Of a stretch of 64,000 nucleotides of DNA, positions 1 to 12,489 are shown in pieces. The position numbers were made by a program, and so were the translations under genes. Source of the stretch: Closterium sp. NIES-65. Taxonomy: Eukaryota > Streptophyta > Zygnematophyceae > Desmidiales > Closteriaceae. Position 1 is the stretch's first letter; the number at the start of each line of letters is the position of its first letter. The stretch covers positions 248,001 through 312,000 of the forward strand of contig CANXME010002091.1 in assembly GCA_948144175.1 (NCBI GenBank), in the 5' to 3' direction. A model generated the notes under the pieces. The model ran no database searches, was not told the DNA's origin, and saw nothing but the letters and a program-made list of their open reading frames with translations.

Positions 1-978
1 CGCAAGGAAGGAGGCACGCTCACCGCAGGACGCGCAAGGAAGGAGGCACGCTCACCGCAGGACGCGCAAGGAAGGAGGCACGCTCACCGCAGGACGCGCA
101 AGGAAGGAGGCACGCTCACCGCAGGACGCGCAAGGAAGGAGGCACGCTCACCGCAGGACGCGCAAGGAAGGAGGCACGCTCACCGCAGGACGCGCAAGGA
201 AGGAGGCACGCTCACCGCAGGACGCGCAAGGAAGGAGGCACGCTCACCGCAGGACGCGCAAGGAAGGAGGCACGCTCACCGCAGGACGCGCAAGGAAGGA
301 GGCACGCTCACCGCAGGACGCGCAAGGAAGGAGGCACGCTCACCGCAGGACGCGCAAGGAAGGAGGCACGCTCACCGCAGGACGCGCAAGGAAGGAGGCA
401 CGCTCACCGCAGGACGCGCAAGGAAGGAGGCACGCTCACCGCAGGACGCGCAAGGAAGGAGGCACGCTCACCGCAGGACGCGCAAGGAAGGAGGCACGCT
501 CACCGCAGGACGCGCAAGGAAGGAGGCACGCTCACCGCAGGACGCGCAAGGAAGGAGGCACGCTCACCGCAGGACGCGCAAGGAAGGAGGCACGCTCACC
601 GCAGGACGCGCAAGGAAGGAGGCACGCTCACCGCAGGACGCGCAAGGAAGGAGGCACGCTCACCGCAGGACGCGCAAGGAAGGAGGCACGCTCACCGCAG
701 GACGCGCAAGGAAGGAGGCACGCTCACCGCAGGACGCGCAAGGAAGGAGGCACGCTCACCGCAGGACGCGCAAGGAAGGAGGCACGCTCACCGCAGGACG
801 CGCAAGGAAGGAGGCACGCTCACCGCAGGACGCGCAAGGAAGGAGGCACGCTCACCGCAGGACGCGCAAGGAAGGAGGCACGCTCACCGCAGGACGCGCA
901 AGGAAGGAGGCACGCTCACCGCAGGACGCGCAAGGAAGGAGGCACGCTCACCGCAGGACGCGCAAGGAAGGAGGCACG
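1..978. repeat. 32-bp minisatellite array, cut by window edge
   Basis: About 30 nearly perfect copies of a 32-bp unit containing the core GCAAGGAAGGAGGCACGC, with starts at 1, 33 and 65 showing the period. The left end lies outside the window. The copies are essentially identical, which suggests recent expansion or homogenisation. No conserved protein is visible. Confidence 0.95.
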
Positions 979-1327
979 GTCAATGCAGGAGGTTGCACAA
1001 GGAAGGAGGCACGGTCAATGCAGGATGCACAAGGAAGGAGGCACGGTCAATGCAGGATGCACAAGGAAGGAGGCACGGTTAATGCAGGATGCAGGGACGG
1101 AGATCAAGGCGGGGGTAGGGATCAAGGGGGAAGGATGCAGGGACGGAGATCAAGGCGGGGGTAGGGATCAAGGGGGAAGGATGCAGGGACGGAGATCAAG
1201 GCGGGGGTAGGGATCAAGAGGGAAGGATGCAGGGCAGGAAGCAAGGCGAAAGGATGCAAGGCAGGAAACAAGGCGAAAGGATGCAAGGCAGGAAACAAGG
1301 CGAAAGGATGCAAGGCAGGAAAGAACA
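979..1327. repeat. Degenerate edge of the 32-bp array plus 46-bp and 27-bp arrays
   Basis: The 32-bp unit decays over three copies in which CTCACCG becomes GTCAATG. It then grades into about 2.6 copies of a 46-bp unit with the core GCAGGGACGGAGATCAAGGC, and then into about 3.7 copies of a 27-bp unit with the core GGCAGGAAACAAGGCGAAAG. All three share GGATGCA and GGCAGG motifs, so they may descend from one another. Confidence 0.85.
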
Positions 1328-1784
1328 GTATTGAGGCGGCGGCAGGGATTAGTTTGAAATAGTGGAAGATCGTAGGAGTAGGATGGGGTTGAGTGGGAAG
1401 AAGAGGGCAGATCAACGTGGAAGTGGCAAACAACATCACAGCACGGATATAGCGTGGAAAGAGTGGATACAGAAGGCTCTCACAGAAGGAGTGAATCCCA
1501 GTGCAGCAGGATGGTGAGCACTTGACCACGTGTGGCCGACCAACCCCTTACCCTCTGGCTTTGTAGCCATCGCCCTCGAGAGGAGCACCCGCCCGCCCAA
1601 CATACACACACACACTCTTCGTTCATGCAGGATCTCCTCTCCTTTCGCGTCCCCCTCGTCGCGCGTCCCCCACACCACACACAGGTTTCTCTTTCATGCC
1701 CGCTCTCCTCTGCTTTCGCCCCCTATCTCCTTTCCTCATGTGTGGACAAGCGAGGTCGCCGTCCGCCGTGCTGTTGGCCGCCGT
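1328..1784. other. No gene recognised
   Basis: Between the minisatellites and the GLG1-like fragment I see only mixed-composition sequence and a short CA-rich run near 1600. The downstream part of the GLG1-like gene on the minus strand could extend in here. Confidence 0.4.
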
Positions 1785-2991
1785 GCCACACGACTTGGCA
1801 ATGTCCACCTGGCACTGCAGCGCCAGCGCCACGTCAGCGAGGTAGAAATGCGACTCGCGCACCGTCTGCAGCGCCACCTCAGAGCGACACGCCACCCCCA
1901 TGCTTCCCTGGAAGTGGCAGCAGCAGCAAGGAAAAGTGCCAGAGAAATGAACAGGGAGAGGCGTTGGGAACTACCAAGGTAGGCACCGCAGCAAGAGCAG
2001 CGCTGGTGGGTGGTACAAGGGATGGTGGCAGAGAGCCGGGAGTGCGAGCAGGAGAGCCGCAAGAGAGAGGTGATGGCACCACCGCATCCCTGCTGTGCCG
2101 GCATGAGCTGCACAGCATCACCTGCCGCTGGCGCACTCACCTGTTGCAGTCCCATGGCCTCACCTGGCCCAGGCTGGTCTACAGGCAGCGGAAGGCCTTG
2201 CCCTCGCTGGGCGGCACGCCGCGGCAGAAGGCATGCAGCTCCAACCCACACCACACGCGTTCATGAGCGAGGGCGTGAGCCGGATGTGCGATGCCTCCAT
2301 GGCTGAGAACTGCAGCTCCTCGTCTCGGCACTCGGGCTTGAGCTAGGGTGGCGCTGACGAAGGCAGGAGAGCACCTCGCTGCAGCTCGCACAGCGCTCCG
2401 ATGTCGTCCACACACACGCGCTGCAGCGGCACGTCCAGCATCACATCGCCCACCTCGCGCCGCTCAAAGTATGCCAGGCACTGCAGCACGCGGCCACCGC
2501 TGGTCGCTCACATCTCGCGATGACAGAGGCGTTGCACTCGGGGCATTGCAGCACGCGGCCGCCGCACTGGCCGCCCGAGGAGCCACCAGCGGTGGTGAGG
2601 GAGTCGTTCTTGGGCGGCAGTGGTGGTGAAGGGGCCGCCAGGCACTGCAGCACTCGTGCATGCAGAGGCGCTGCACGCCGCTGAAACACGCACGATTCAG
2701 CCTTGTAGTTCAGGCGGAAGTCTGTGGGGGAGGTAGAGGGGAAGGGAGGTGTGAGGGGTGCAGAGATGCGGCGTGCAGGATGAAGGAAAGAGTGGTGAGA
2801 GTTGGCTGCGTGACGGGTTGGTGGCATGTGCATGCGGTTGCACGTGTGCTATGCGTGTGTGCCACGTGTGCGGCATGTACGCCATGTGCAAGTGATGCCA
2901 TGCACGTGCACTGACCGTGAGCGCTGCGCTCCTCGTCCTTCTTGACCTCCGTCTTGCACTGCTCGCCCATGTCCTCATCCTCCACGTGCTT
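1785..2991 (-). pseudogene. GLG1-type (Golgi apparatus protein 1) cysteine-rich repeat gene, apparently broken
   Basis: Read on the minus strand, fragments fit the cysteine-rich GLG1 repeat of a secretory-pathway membrane protein. They are KHVEDEDMGEQCKTEVKKDE (2991-2916), DFRLNYKAESC (from 2721), RVLQCLAYFERREVGDVM, VCVDDIGALC, VLSCLRQRHPS, CRDEELQFSAMEASHIRLTP, LHAFCRGVPPSEGKAFRCL, and CRSEVALQTVRES followed by a CQVDIAKSC stretch (to about 1785). Two introns have good borders: 2722-2915, and 1908-2163 (donor GTGAGG, acceptor CTTCCAG). The reading frame changes near 2343, near 2375 and again after the MNAC segment, and a TAG stands where a sense codon is expected in CL*TSLGQ. The family match rests on cysteine spacing and memory, not a search. 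It is either a decayed gene or one with assembly indels. I cannot define its N terminus. Confidence 0.55.
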
Positions 2992-3663
2992 CTGCAAACA
3001 TGCTATCGTGTCGCCCCCTCCTGCCCCACCAACATGGCGACACACAGCACTGGAGGACGATGCAGTAAGCTGGTTATTTCCCCTGTCACACCAGCAGCAG
3101 AGGATGCACAGTGCGACTCAGCAGGAGAAGACGAGGCTCATAGCCATTGCCCCTCGTCCCTCGTTTGTTTATGGTGCGCGGTCCCCGTCGCCGCGCGTCG
3201 TCCTCGTCTCCCTCGCCGCGCGTCTCCCGTAGTCGCTCGCCCCACCATCGTCGCTCGCCTCCCATCTTCGATCATCTCCCGTCCCGCGCGGCCCCTCGTC
3301 GCGAGCCTCCCGTCCTGCGCGCCCCGTCGCGCACCTCCCCTCGTCGCGGGTCCCCCGTCGTCCTGCCGTGCAGCTCCTTAATCGACGCAAGATGCTTCCT
3401 TTCCCTAATCGAGCATGCTGCGCCGTTCCCTTCCTTCAGTCGCAGCCGTTGCATCGTCGCTGCCTCCCGTCGTCACGTAACCCACTGTCGTCGCGCGACC
3501 ACTGTCGTCATGCGACCCACTGTCGTCGCGCGTCGCACTGTCGTCGCCCGTCTTGCTCGCGCTGCCGCGGGATGATTACCGGTGGGAGGAGTAAGATCTT
3601 CGTTGGAAGCAGCGGCACCGGCTTGAACCGTCACCGTCATGACGTCACCTTAACTCTTGCTGC
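2992..3663. other. GC-rich CGTCGC low-complexity stretch
   Basis: From about 3150 to 3570 the sequence is dominated by CGTCGC/CGTCGT-type words and leaves frames open on both strands by composition. No conserved domain is visible. It could hold upstream exons of the minus-strand GLG1-like gene. Confidence 0.4.
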
Positions 3664-4385
3664 TTGGACGGAGATTTCACCGTGCTCGCTCTCCATGCTC
3701 GAACGGAGATTTTGCCGTGCTCGCTCTCCATGCTCGGACGGAGATTTCGCCGTGCTCGCTCTCCATGCACGGACGGAGATTTTGCCGTGCTCGCTCTCCA
3801 TGCTCGGACGGAGATTTCGCCGTGCTTGCTCTCCATGCTCGGATGGAGATTTTGCCGTGCTCGCTCTCCATGCTCGGACGGAGATTTTGCCGTGCTCGCT
3901 CTCCATGCTCGGACGGAGATTTTGCTGTGCTCGCTCTCAATGCTCGGACGGAGATTTTGCCGTGCTCGCTCTCCATGCTCGGACGGAGATTTTGCTGTGC
4001 TCGCTCTCCATGCTTGGACGGAGATTTTGCCGTGCTCGCTCTCCATGCTCGGACGGAGATTTTGCCGTGCTCGCTCTCCATGCTCGGACGGAGATTTTGC
4101 CGTGCTCGCTCTCCATGCTCGGACGAAGATTTTGCCGTGCTCGCTCTCCATGCTCGGACGGAGATTTTGCCGTGCTCGCTCTCCATGCTCGGACGGAGAT
4201 TTTGCCGTGCTCGCTCTCCATGCTCGGACGGAGATTTTGCCGTGCTCACTCTCCATACTCGGACGGAGATTTTGCCGTGCTCGCTCTCCATGCTCGGACG
4301 GAGATTTTGTCGTGTTCGCTCTCCATGCTCGGACGGAGATTTTGTCGTGCTCGCTCTTCATGCTCGGACGGAGATTTTGCCGCAA
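3664..4385. repeat. 35-bp minisatellite array
   Basis: About 20 copies of a 35-bp unit with the core TGCTCGGACGGAGATTTTGC. Because 35 is not a multiple of 3, each frame reads a 35-residue repeat, and several long open frames exist on both strands. I regard those frames as artefacts. Copies differ by single substitutions, for example CTCGG to CTTGG and GCCG to GTCG. Confidence 0.95.
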
Positions 4386-6049
4386 CGACAAGAATCGTCG
4401 CCGGCGCCGGCCGACTTTGCCTGCGACCGTTGACCGTGATCGACAAGTCAGTTTTCTTTGTGCACGGGTCTGCGGTGCTCGCTTCTGCATCCTGTGCTGC
4501 ATCTGCTTCTGCCGATACTCTATGCGTGACACTTGACGTTAAACGTGTCAGGGCTGCTACAGTGATGCGCTGCTTTAAGTGCGGCTACAAATGGTGGCTA
4601 TAGTCGCAACTACTGTGCGTAAGAGTAATCCGTGCAGATGATAATGACTTGCTCGTCGCACAGCTACTCAACGTGTTCACGATTCGGGCGGCATTGATAG
4701 CCTTCGGCAGTTCGCGAATGCTCGTCTTAACTTCTACAACAGCTGCTGGAGTCAAGCTGGATGCAGAAACTATCTGATACGGACTAAAACGTGATAACGT
4801 GAAAAGTTACTTAAGCTAGAACCATTCCAACACTCGTAAGTTTGCCAGCTAAGTCGAGCGATCTGGAGCACTGTATAATAGCGTCGTCAATCTGACACTA
4901 TTCCGCTGCGTGATCATAACACAATCAGAAGGATATAGGAATTTGGAGGAAGCCATGGCGGTGAGCAAGTGAGGTAAGGCAAATATGAGAGCAAGCGAGC
5001 AGGAAGGGGAGGGCTTTGGCAGACAGAGAACAAGGATACAATACATGCAGTCTTGCCGTTCCTGCCCTACCAACACGGCAGGTAAAACTTTTTGCGCGGG
5101 GCTCTGATCGAAGCTCGCTCCAAGCAAGTCCAAACCAGAAGTGAGCAGGCTCGGAATCAAACCGAGGAAGCTTTACAAAATCGGAGGGAAAACAGGCTCA
5201 GCATGCCAGGCGGCGACAAGAGGTGGCGAGCCGCCTGACACAAACCCGAAGCAAGGGCTCGCTACTCCGACGCAAACTCTGCGAAACTGGTTTATTCTCG
5301 CGTAAGCGAAGATTCGCTTTTGCGGAATTTTATGATTACGCGAATACTGCTAATATATGTCCAATACATGACGTATTTGGCCTTTTGAAGCATTATGATA
5401 TGAGGACTTCTTCTGTACTACATGCAATCATTTCCTTTTCCAGGACTAGATAATGGTTATAACACAGAAATGTTGAAGAATAGTGAATAATAAACATTTG
5501 ATTAGACTGCGTAAATTGGATCATACCAAAACGTTTGAACTCAATTTATTCTGCCTAACTCCGAAAGTTGTCTGTGTTGAACGATATTTCATACAGTCAT
5601 CCGTTACACGTTCGCTTCTTCTGATTTGCATTCAGACATCGAGAATGGGAACTTCGCCACGTTCCTTCGCGACGCTAGGATGCTGCTTGACGGGATTGCT
5701 GTCCTGTCCAAGTCGTCAAGCAAGAGAACTTCATTCTATCGAACACGCACCCCCACGCAAGTCGCATCGCAAGGCTAGCGTCTAGTTCTACAGCTAACAC
5801 TCTCCTGAAGCTCGACCCTCTTGTACATACAGATCCACGCTATTCACGTCGCGAGGCTAGGCAGGATTGATGTGCATCTAACAATTCGGTCCTTCAAGCA
5901 AGCACCCGACCCCGTTAGTATACACCAGGAGAGACTCGACCTGCTAGCGTCGAGGACAGTTCCAGGAGAGAAACTTCGAGAGGCTACTTACCCTGCTAAT
6001 CCGACCCGTGACTCCGCTTCTCGGATTTGAGATTCCGGTAAACTGTGTC
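4386..6049. other. No gene recognised
   Basis: Mixed AT/GC sequence between the 35-bp array and Copia element 1. No conserved protein, RNA gene or clear repeat is visible. The end near 6005 (GTGACTCCGC) resembles sequence right of element 1 at 13305-13350, consistent with the element splitting an older repetitive sequence. Confidence 0.4.
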
Positions 6050-6054
6050 TCTAC

Positions 6055-6177
6055 TATGAGAGTTGAAATAAGAATGAAATCACTAAGGAATGGAATGTGG
6101 TACAAATATGCAACCCTAGAAATGTGTACCCCATATAGGCTACCCCACTACAGCCTACAGAACATTATGATTTGACA
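6055..6177 (-). repeat. 3' LTR of element 1
   Basis: 123 bp, matching 13164-13286 except for 4 substitutions. One changes the terminal CA to TA on the minus strand. Confidence 0.95.
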
Positions 6178-6389
6178 CACCCCCATAGGCAAAGTGGGGG
6201 AGAACAAGGGGTCACAAGACCAGTCAAGCAGAACAAAGCAAAGCTCAGGGTGGATCACAAAGTCACCACACATTCCGAGCACAAGTTCAAGGCCAGAAGG
6301 CCAGTTCACATGCAGGAGCACACATATATATATATAAAAGGCTAAACAAGCAAGTGCAGGAGTATATATATGTGAGAGTACAAGCAAGG

Positions 6390-9300
6390 TCAAGAAGTGA
6401 GCAAGTGAGGCAAGGCAGGCACAAGACCAAGCTGAGTACAGAAGCGCTGATGATCACAAGACACAAGTGCCTTAGTGAAGATATCAGCAGTGTTGGCCTC
6501 ACAGGCCACGTAGGCAAGTCGCAACTGACCACGCTGCTGCAGCTCACAAGCAAGAAAGTAGCGGAGAGCAATATGCTTCGTTCTGTGCTCCATGCGCTGC
6601 TCCCGACACAAGGCCAGCATGGCCTTGTTGTCTACGTACAGCACTGGAGGAGAACGAGGCGGCTCTCCGAGGTCAGTCAGCAGGTAGGTGAGCCAGCAAA
6701 GCTCCTGAGCAGCCATGGCTCCTGCGTAGATCTCAGCCTCACATCTGGAGCCGAGAACGGAAGACGAGCGAGTAGCCCTCCACGAAACAGAGCCGGAACC
6801 AAGGCTGAATGTGTAACCCTGTGACGACCGCTGTGTAGCCTGGTCGTCAGCCCAAGAAGCGTCTGCGTGCCCAGTGAGGACCACTGGACTCTGCCCTCCA
6901 AGCACTAGCCCCATGTCCAACGTTTTGCACAAGTAGCGCAACACCCTCTTCGCTGCAGCCATGTGCTCCGGTCTGTGTCTCCAAGGAGCAACATAGCGTG
7001 CGAGAATGCTAAGAGGGTATGCAAGGCCAGGTCGTGTGCAGGTCATCAGGTACATGAGGCAGCCAACAAGCTCTGGGTACGGGCCACTCGACTCTACGGA
7101 CTCATCCGAAGGCAGAGCTGAGAGCGAGTGGCGAGTAGGCAGAGGAGTGGCCTGAGGCGAGGAGTACGTGAAGCCGAAGCGCTGAAGGACCTGCTGCACC
7201 ATGTGTGACTGAGTCAGGGTAATGGTGCGGCGTGCTCTGTCCCGGGTGATCTGCAAGCCAAGGTAGCTGCGCAGTTCACCCAGGTCTGTGCACGTGTGTC
7301 TCTTCTGCAGCTCGGACTTCACGTGGGCGAGTCCAGCAGTGTCAGCAGTGGCAAAGACCAAGTCGTCGACGTACATGAGGATGTAGAACGGCGGCAAAGA
7401 GGTGTCGGTGCGCAGAAACAGCAACGGGTCGGCAGTAGAGGGAGCAAGCCCAAGAGCCGCAAGCGTAGTCCTCAGTGTGTCGTGCCACTCACGCAGTGCC
7501 TGGCGGAGACCGTAGACTGGCCGCCGGAGGCTCCACTGGGTGCCAGGAGGAAAAGTCCCAGTGAAGCCAGATCTCCTCGTGCAGGCTACCCTGCAAGAAA
7601 GCAGTGCTGAAGTCAAGAGAGTGAACCTCGTAGTCGCGCTGAGCGGCTATGTGCAGCAGCACCAGAAGAGTGGTCATCCTTGGGGTGGGAGAGAAGGTCT
7701 GAAAGTAGTCAACTCCCTGCCGCTAACTGAAGCCACGAGCCACGTACCGCGCCTTGAAGACAGGTGGAGAACCTGGCGGCCGCTTCACCCTGAAGATCCA
7801 CATGCCACTAACGATGTTCGCCCCAGGTGGGGGAACCGCATCAACGTAGGTGCCTGTGGACTTCCAGGAAGCCATCTCTGCATCCATAGCTGCCTGCCAC
7901 TGAGAGGAGTAAGGACCCTCTACGGCCTCCGCGTAAGAGCGCGGAGTCGGGATGTCAAGTGCATCCGGGTCTCCCTCAGGGGTAAGTTGTACGGACACCA
8001 GATGAGGTGAAGCAGCAGCCAGACACTGGAAAACCTCCTGCCTGTCCTCAAGGACGTCCGTGCCAAGGGCACACTCACCCCCGACGGACGGAGGACAGAC
8101 AGACTCAGACTTAGCGACAAGACTAGCAGTGTAGTCTAGATGACAGCGAGCAGCAAAGTCGACGAGCTCAGCAACTAGGAGAGACGCAGCAGTGGACTTA
8201 AAAGAAGGGTCAGTGACAACAGTAGCAAGGAGACGCGTGATAGTAGGACTGGCAGCACGAAGAGAGTCCGACTCCGGGTCGGCAAGAGCAAGAAGAGAAG
8301 ACTCAGGAGGAGAAGGCAAAGGGGCACGCAGAGGAGCTGTGGACGGACGCAGAGACATCCGGTGCGTGCCAGGGACAGGAGGAGGACGCTGACGCGAACT
8401 GCGACCACTAGTGAGAGCAGCACGGACAAGCGACGCAGGGCGAGACGCAGGCTCACGACGCTCAGCAAGACCTCCTGTAGGACCAGTGTAGGGAGACGAA
8501 GCAGGCAGTGGGGAGGCCGGCTGTAACTGTAACTGCGACGGGACAGGCTGTGGACACTCTAAGGGAGGAGGAGGACCAGTAGAAGACGGGAGACCAAGAA
8601 CCTGCTGAAGGAGCGGAACGAAGTACGGCCGAGGCCGCGCGGCGACTCCAGACACAGCAGGGACAGCACCAGCACCCCCAGTGGCAGCACCAGCACCAGT
8701 AGCAGCTCCAGCTCCAGTACCTCCAGCAGCACCAGTAGTACCCCCAGCAGGACCGCCTCCAGGACCGACAGCAGGAGCCTCCGCGCCAACACCCGCAGCA
8801 GCTCCAGCTCCAGAAGTACCCGCAGGCCCAGCAGCTCCAAAACTCCCAGTACGAGCACCTCCGAGACCCGTGGCACCAGCTCCCTCAGCTACAACACAAA
8901 ATCCAGTACCCGCAGCACCTCCAGCTCCAGCAGCTCGCCTCCAGCGCCGGGCAAACCACTCACGCAGCTCCTGTGGAGAGAGTGGCTCTCGGCACGACGA
9001 AGCACCCGGAGAACCGCCAGGCACAGCACCAGCAGGCCCAGCTCCCTCAGGCTCCGCACCCCCAGGCTCAGTACCTCCACGCGTAGCACCCCCAGGCTCA
9101 GCACCCCCAGGCGTAGCACCCCCAGGCTCAGCACCCCCAGACTCAACACCCCCAGTAGTAGCACCCTCAGGCTCAGCACCCCCAGGCGTAGCACCCACAC
9201 GCTCAGCACCCCCAGAGTCAGCACCCCCAGGCTCAGCACCCTCAGCAGCACCAGAGTCACCAGTAACCTCGACAGGCTCGACTGCGTCTACCTGGGACAC

Positions 9301-12300
9301 ACCTGAAGGGGCAGGACCCTGAGGGGGGAGGGGGTCTACCGGGGGGGGACGTGGCACAAGGAAGAGCGGTGGCGGGGGGAGGGACGGAGTGCGGTAGTGG
9401 ATGAGGCGGTAGTAGGGGACCGACTCGTCAAACGTGACGTCCTGGGAGGACAGAACACGACGAGAGGTGGGGTGGTAGAACTGCCACCCTGGCGCGTCAG
9501 GGGGGAAGCCAAGGAAGACGCAAGGAGCAGCACGAGGGGACAGCTTGTCCGCAGACAAGTCGCGGACAAACGCCCGAGATCCCCAGACACGGAATGCAGA
9601 CGCATCGCCTACCTTCCCCGTCCACAGCAAAGCTGGGGAGGTCTCCGGCATGGAGACCCTGGGGTGAAGGTTGATCTGATGCGCCGCGTACCGAACCGCA
9701 AACGGCCACAGAAAATGGGGGGCACCCGCATGCATCATGGACGTATGGGCGACCTCTATGACCATGCCAATGCGGCGCTCAGCAATCCCATTTTGCTGTG
9801 GAGAGTCCGGAAGCGTAAAGGTCTGGCGGATGCCTCGCGCACGACAGTAGGCTCGCAGAAGGCCAGAGGAGAACTCTCCGCCTCGGTCAGAGTGCAGACG
9901 CAGAACAAGAAAGTCCGAGCCGGAGCTATCGTGAGCTGGAGACGAGCTGCGCGGATCCAGTCGATCAACACCTCAGTGACATCACCCTTGCTGCGCAAGG
10001 GGAAGATTGTGGTGTAACGCGAGTAGTCGTCAACCACCAGCAGGAAGTAGCGCTCGTGACCCTGTCCACGGACGCGGGCCGGGCCCCACACGTCCATGTG
10101 AAGCGTCTGCAGCGGGGCCTCTGTCGGGGGAAACTGAGAGGAGTGAGGGGCAGCCCGCAGCCGCCCCTCGACACAGAGGACGCAAGTGGGGCCAGGCCCC
10201 GGAGGAAGGGGAGGGAGGGACCGGGGAAGACCAGAGACAAGGACACGGGAGGCCATGCCTCGGAGACGAGGCAGGGAGGGGTGATCAAGGCGGTGGTGCC
10301 AGAGGAGAGTCTCGTGAGACAGGAGGCGACACGAGTAGGGGGCAGACTCAGAACCAGACCTGGACGCTGCAGCAAACACCTGACCCGACGCAGCTACCTG
10401 ACCAGACGCAGGGACAGGAGGAGACTCAGTGGTCAGGGTGTACAGGCTCGACCCCGGCCGACGCGTAAACGTGGCCAGGTGCCGGCCTGTGCGAGCGTCC
10501 GAGCAGTGAGTCACCCGCTGACTCGCAGGAGTAAATTGGTGAACCCCCATATCCTGTGGGTCAGCACCACTCACCAAGTTCGTAGAGAACGAGGGCAGGT
10601 AAAGACCAGACAAGGTGCCAGAGGGGGCCGCCGGACACGGGAGGACAGTGGAGAAGTGAGAAAGGACAGGACCCCCAGAGGGGTCTGCCAGGGAGACTGC
10701 AACCGGCCCACCAAGCGGCGTGAGTGTGGTGCGGTCTCGAAAGAAGGAGTGAGAAGCCCCTGAGTCAAGTGTGAAGGTGAGGGAGGCCGAAGCCGACGCG
10801 GTACCCGCGAGCGCAGACTCACCAGCACCTAAGGACGCAGACGCACTGGCACCTAGAGCAGCAGCCTCACTGGCACCTAGAGCAGCAGCCTCACCAGTAC
10901 CTAGAGCAGCAGTCTCAATGCCCGGGTCAGGCGGGAAACACCGGTAACAGTCACCTTCATCACTAATAGACACAGCATACATGGCAGAAAGAATAGCATC
11001 AAAATCAAGATCATAGATGGCAACTCCCGCCCTAGACAGCTCGCCCCAGCGAGGGATCTCTGTGGCCTCCGGGAACTAGTGACGCCACGCGTCCGTCAGG
11101 CGGCCAAAGCAGCGCTGGGTGGGGTGCGCACCCCCACACTGCTCACCCGCACGGTCGCCGGTGCGCAGGACGTAGGTGCACGGACCAAAGCCCCCACCCT
11201 GCTGGCGTGCAGTGTACCACTCACGGAGCTGCTGAGGGGACAAGGTCTCATGACCGCGCTGCTGCTGCTGGCGCGGACCACCACCGGAGCCACTCCTCTG
11301 CGTAGACCCGCGACCAGCTCCACCGCCACCCCCGCCGCCTCCGCCGCATCCGCCGCCTCCACTACTACCGCCGCCTTTGCCGCCTCCTCCACCGCCACCA
11401 CCTCTACCACCTCCGCTCCCACCGCCACCGCCGCCGCCGCCTCCGCCTCCACTGCCGCCACCGACACCTCCACCCCCACCTCCACTCCCACCGCCACCCC
11501 CACTCCCCCCGCCGCCTCCACCTCCACCTCCACCGCCCCCGCTCGCTCCTCCAGTGCCCCTGCCCCCCTTGCCTCTGCCAGAGCGGCGTCTCCCGCTAGG
11601 GGCAGACGCCGCACCGACCGACTCAAGACCAAGGAGGTCGGCTGCAGCAGTAGAGGCAACAGAGGGCAGAAGGGGGGAGGGGGAACACCCCTCAAAGATG
11701 GGGGTGCGCGGGTCACCACGAGAGGCCCCTACAGTGACTATGCTCTTTTCGGCCGCTAGGAGGGACTTCTCGAGGAGGTCAACAGTGAGAGTGGTGGGAC
11801 AGACTGAGAGGAAGTAGTCCCTGACTACGCGAAGGGAGTCAGGGAGGCGAGTGACTATGTAGTAGAGAGTGATGTACATGGGGGGGGGGGTTCTTGGCGC
11901 AAAAGTCAGCATGAAGCGCAGCGCGGTAGCGAGTGTCACTAGTCAGGAGGTGCGTAATGAGGTCAGCGACTGTGGGAAAGGCAGCAAGGTCAAGGAAGAG
12001 GTACGGTAGCATGAGACGGCTCAGTGCAGCAGTGGCAGGGGAGGAGTAGCGTGCAACTACAGCGTCGTACAAGGTCTGAGCACTCTTGTACTGACTAAAG
12101 TGCACACGCTCAGAGGTAGGGAGGTGGCGACGCACAGCAAGACGTGCAGTAGCATCGCTCGTGGCCCACTGTGAGCGAACAGTGGCGTCAGCATCAGCAG
12201 CAGGAGCAGGAGAGGCACCAGAGGTGAGGTCAAATAGGGAGAGACCGTCTGCCCTATCGCACTGTAAGAACAGCTGCAGGTCATCTACCCAGACGTTTAA

Positions 12301-12351
12301 GTCAATGGCTCGACCCTCGGCGTCAAAAGCGAGGACACTAGGGGTAGCCAT
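6390..12351 (-). pseudogene. Copia gag-pol of element 1, frameshifted
   Basis: The gag starts at 12351 (MATPSVLAFDAEG). The frame is lost in a run of ten G (C on the coding strand) near 11885 and resumes as TLYYIVTRLPDS. A TAG at 11076-11078 replaces the CAG (Gln) found in element 2. The protease motif DSGASHSFF lies near 10750, followed by the HHRLDHPSLPRL integrase zinc region and the integrase core MDVWGP...VVDDYSR. A further shift lies near 9930. The reverse transcriptase motif YVDDLVFA is near 7350, with a TAG at 7723-7725 where element 2 has CAG, and a frame break near 7560. The RNase H end (ADASWADD, EAEIYA, VDNKA) runs to the stop at 6390. A Gly-rich stretch encoded at 11310-11560 lies in gag. 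It cannot make a full polyprotein as it stands. Confidence 0.9.
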
Positions 12352-12489
12352 GACAACAGTAGACTAGCAGCGGTGACTGTAGAGCAGGGGCAGTGCAATG
12401 ACAGAGGCGCTGCGCTCACCAGACAGGGCGGTTCGGGCAGCTCGGGCGGCTCGGCAGCAACTGCGGCTCGGCGGCACCCGCGGCTCGGC

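Noticed and set aside
1..978. CRISPR-like array.
   Set aside because: The repeats are directly adjacent, with no unique spacers, in an intron-containing eukaryotic context.
3368..4603. Long frames through the 35-bp array.
   Set aside because: Same artefact: 35-residue repeats in several frames on both strands, no conserved domain.
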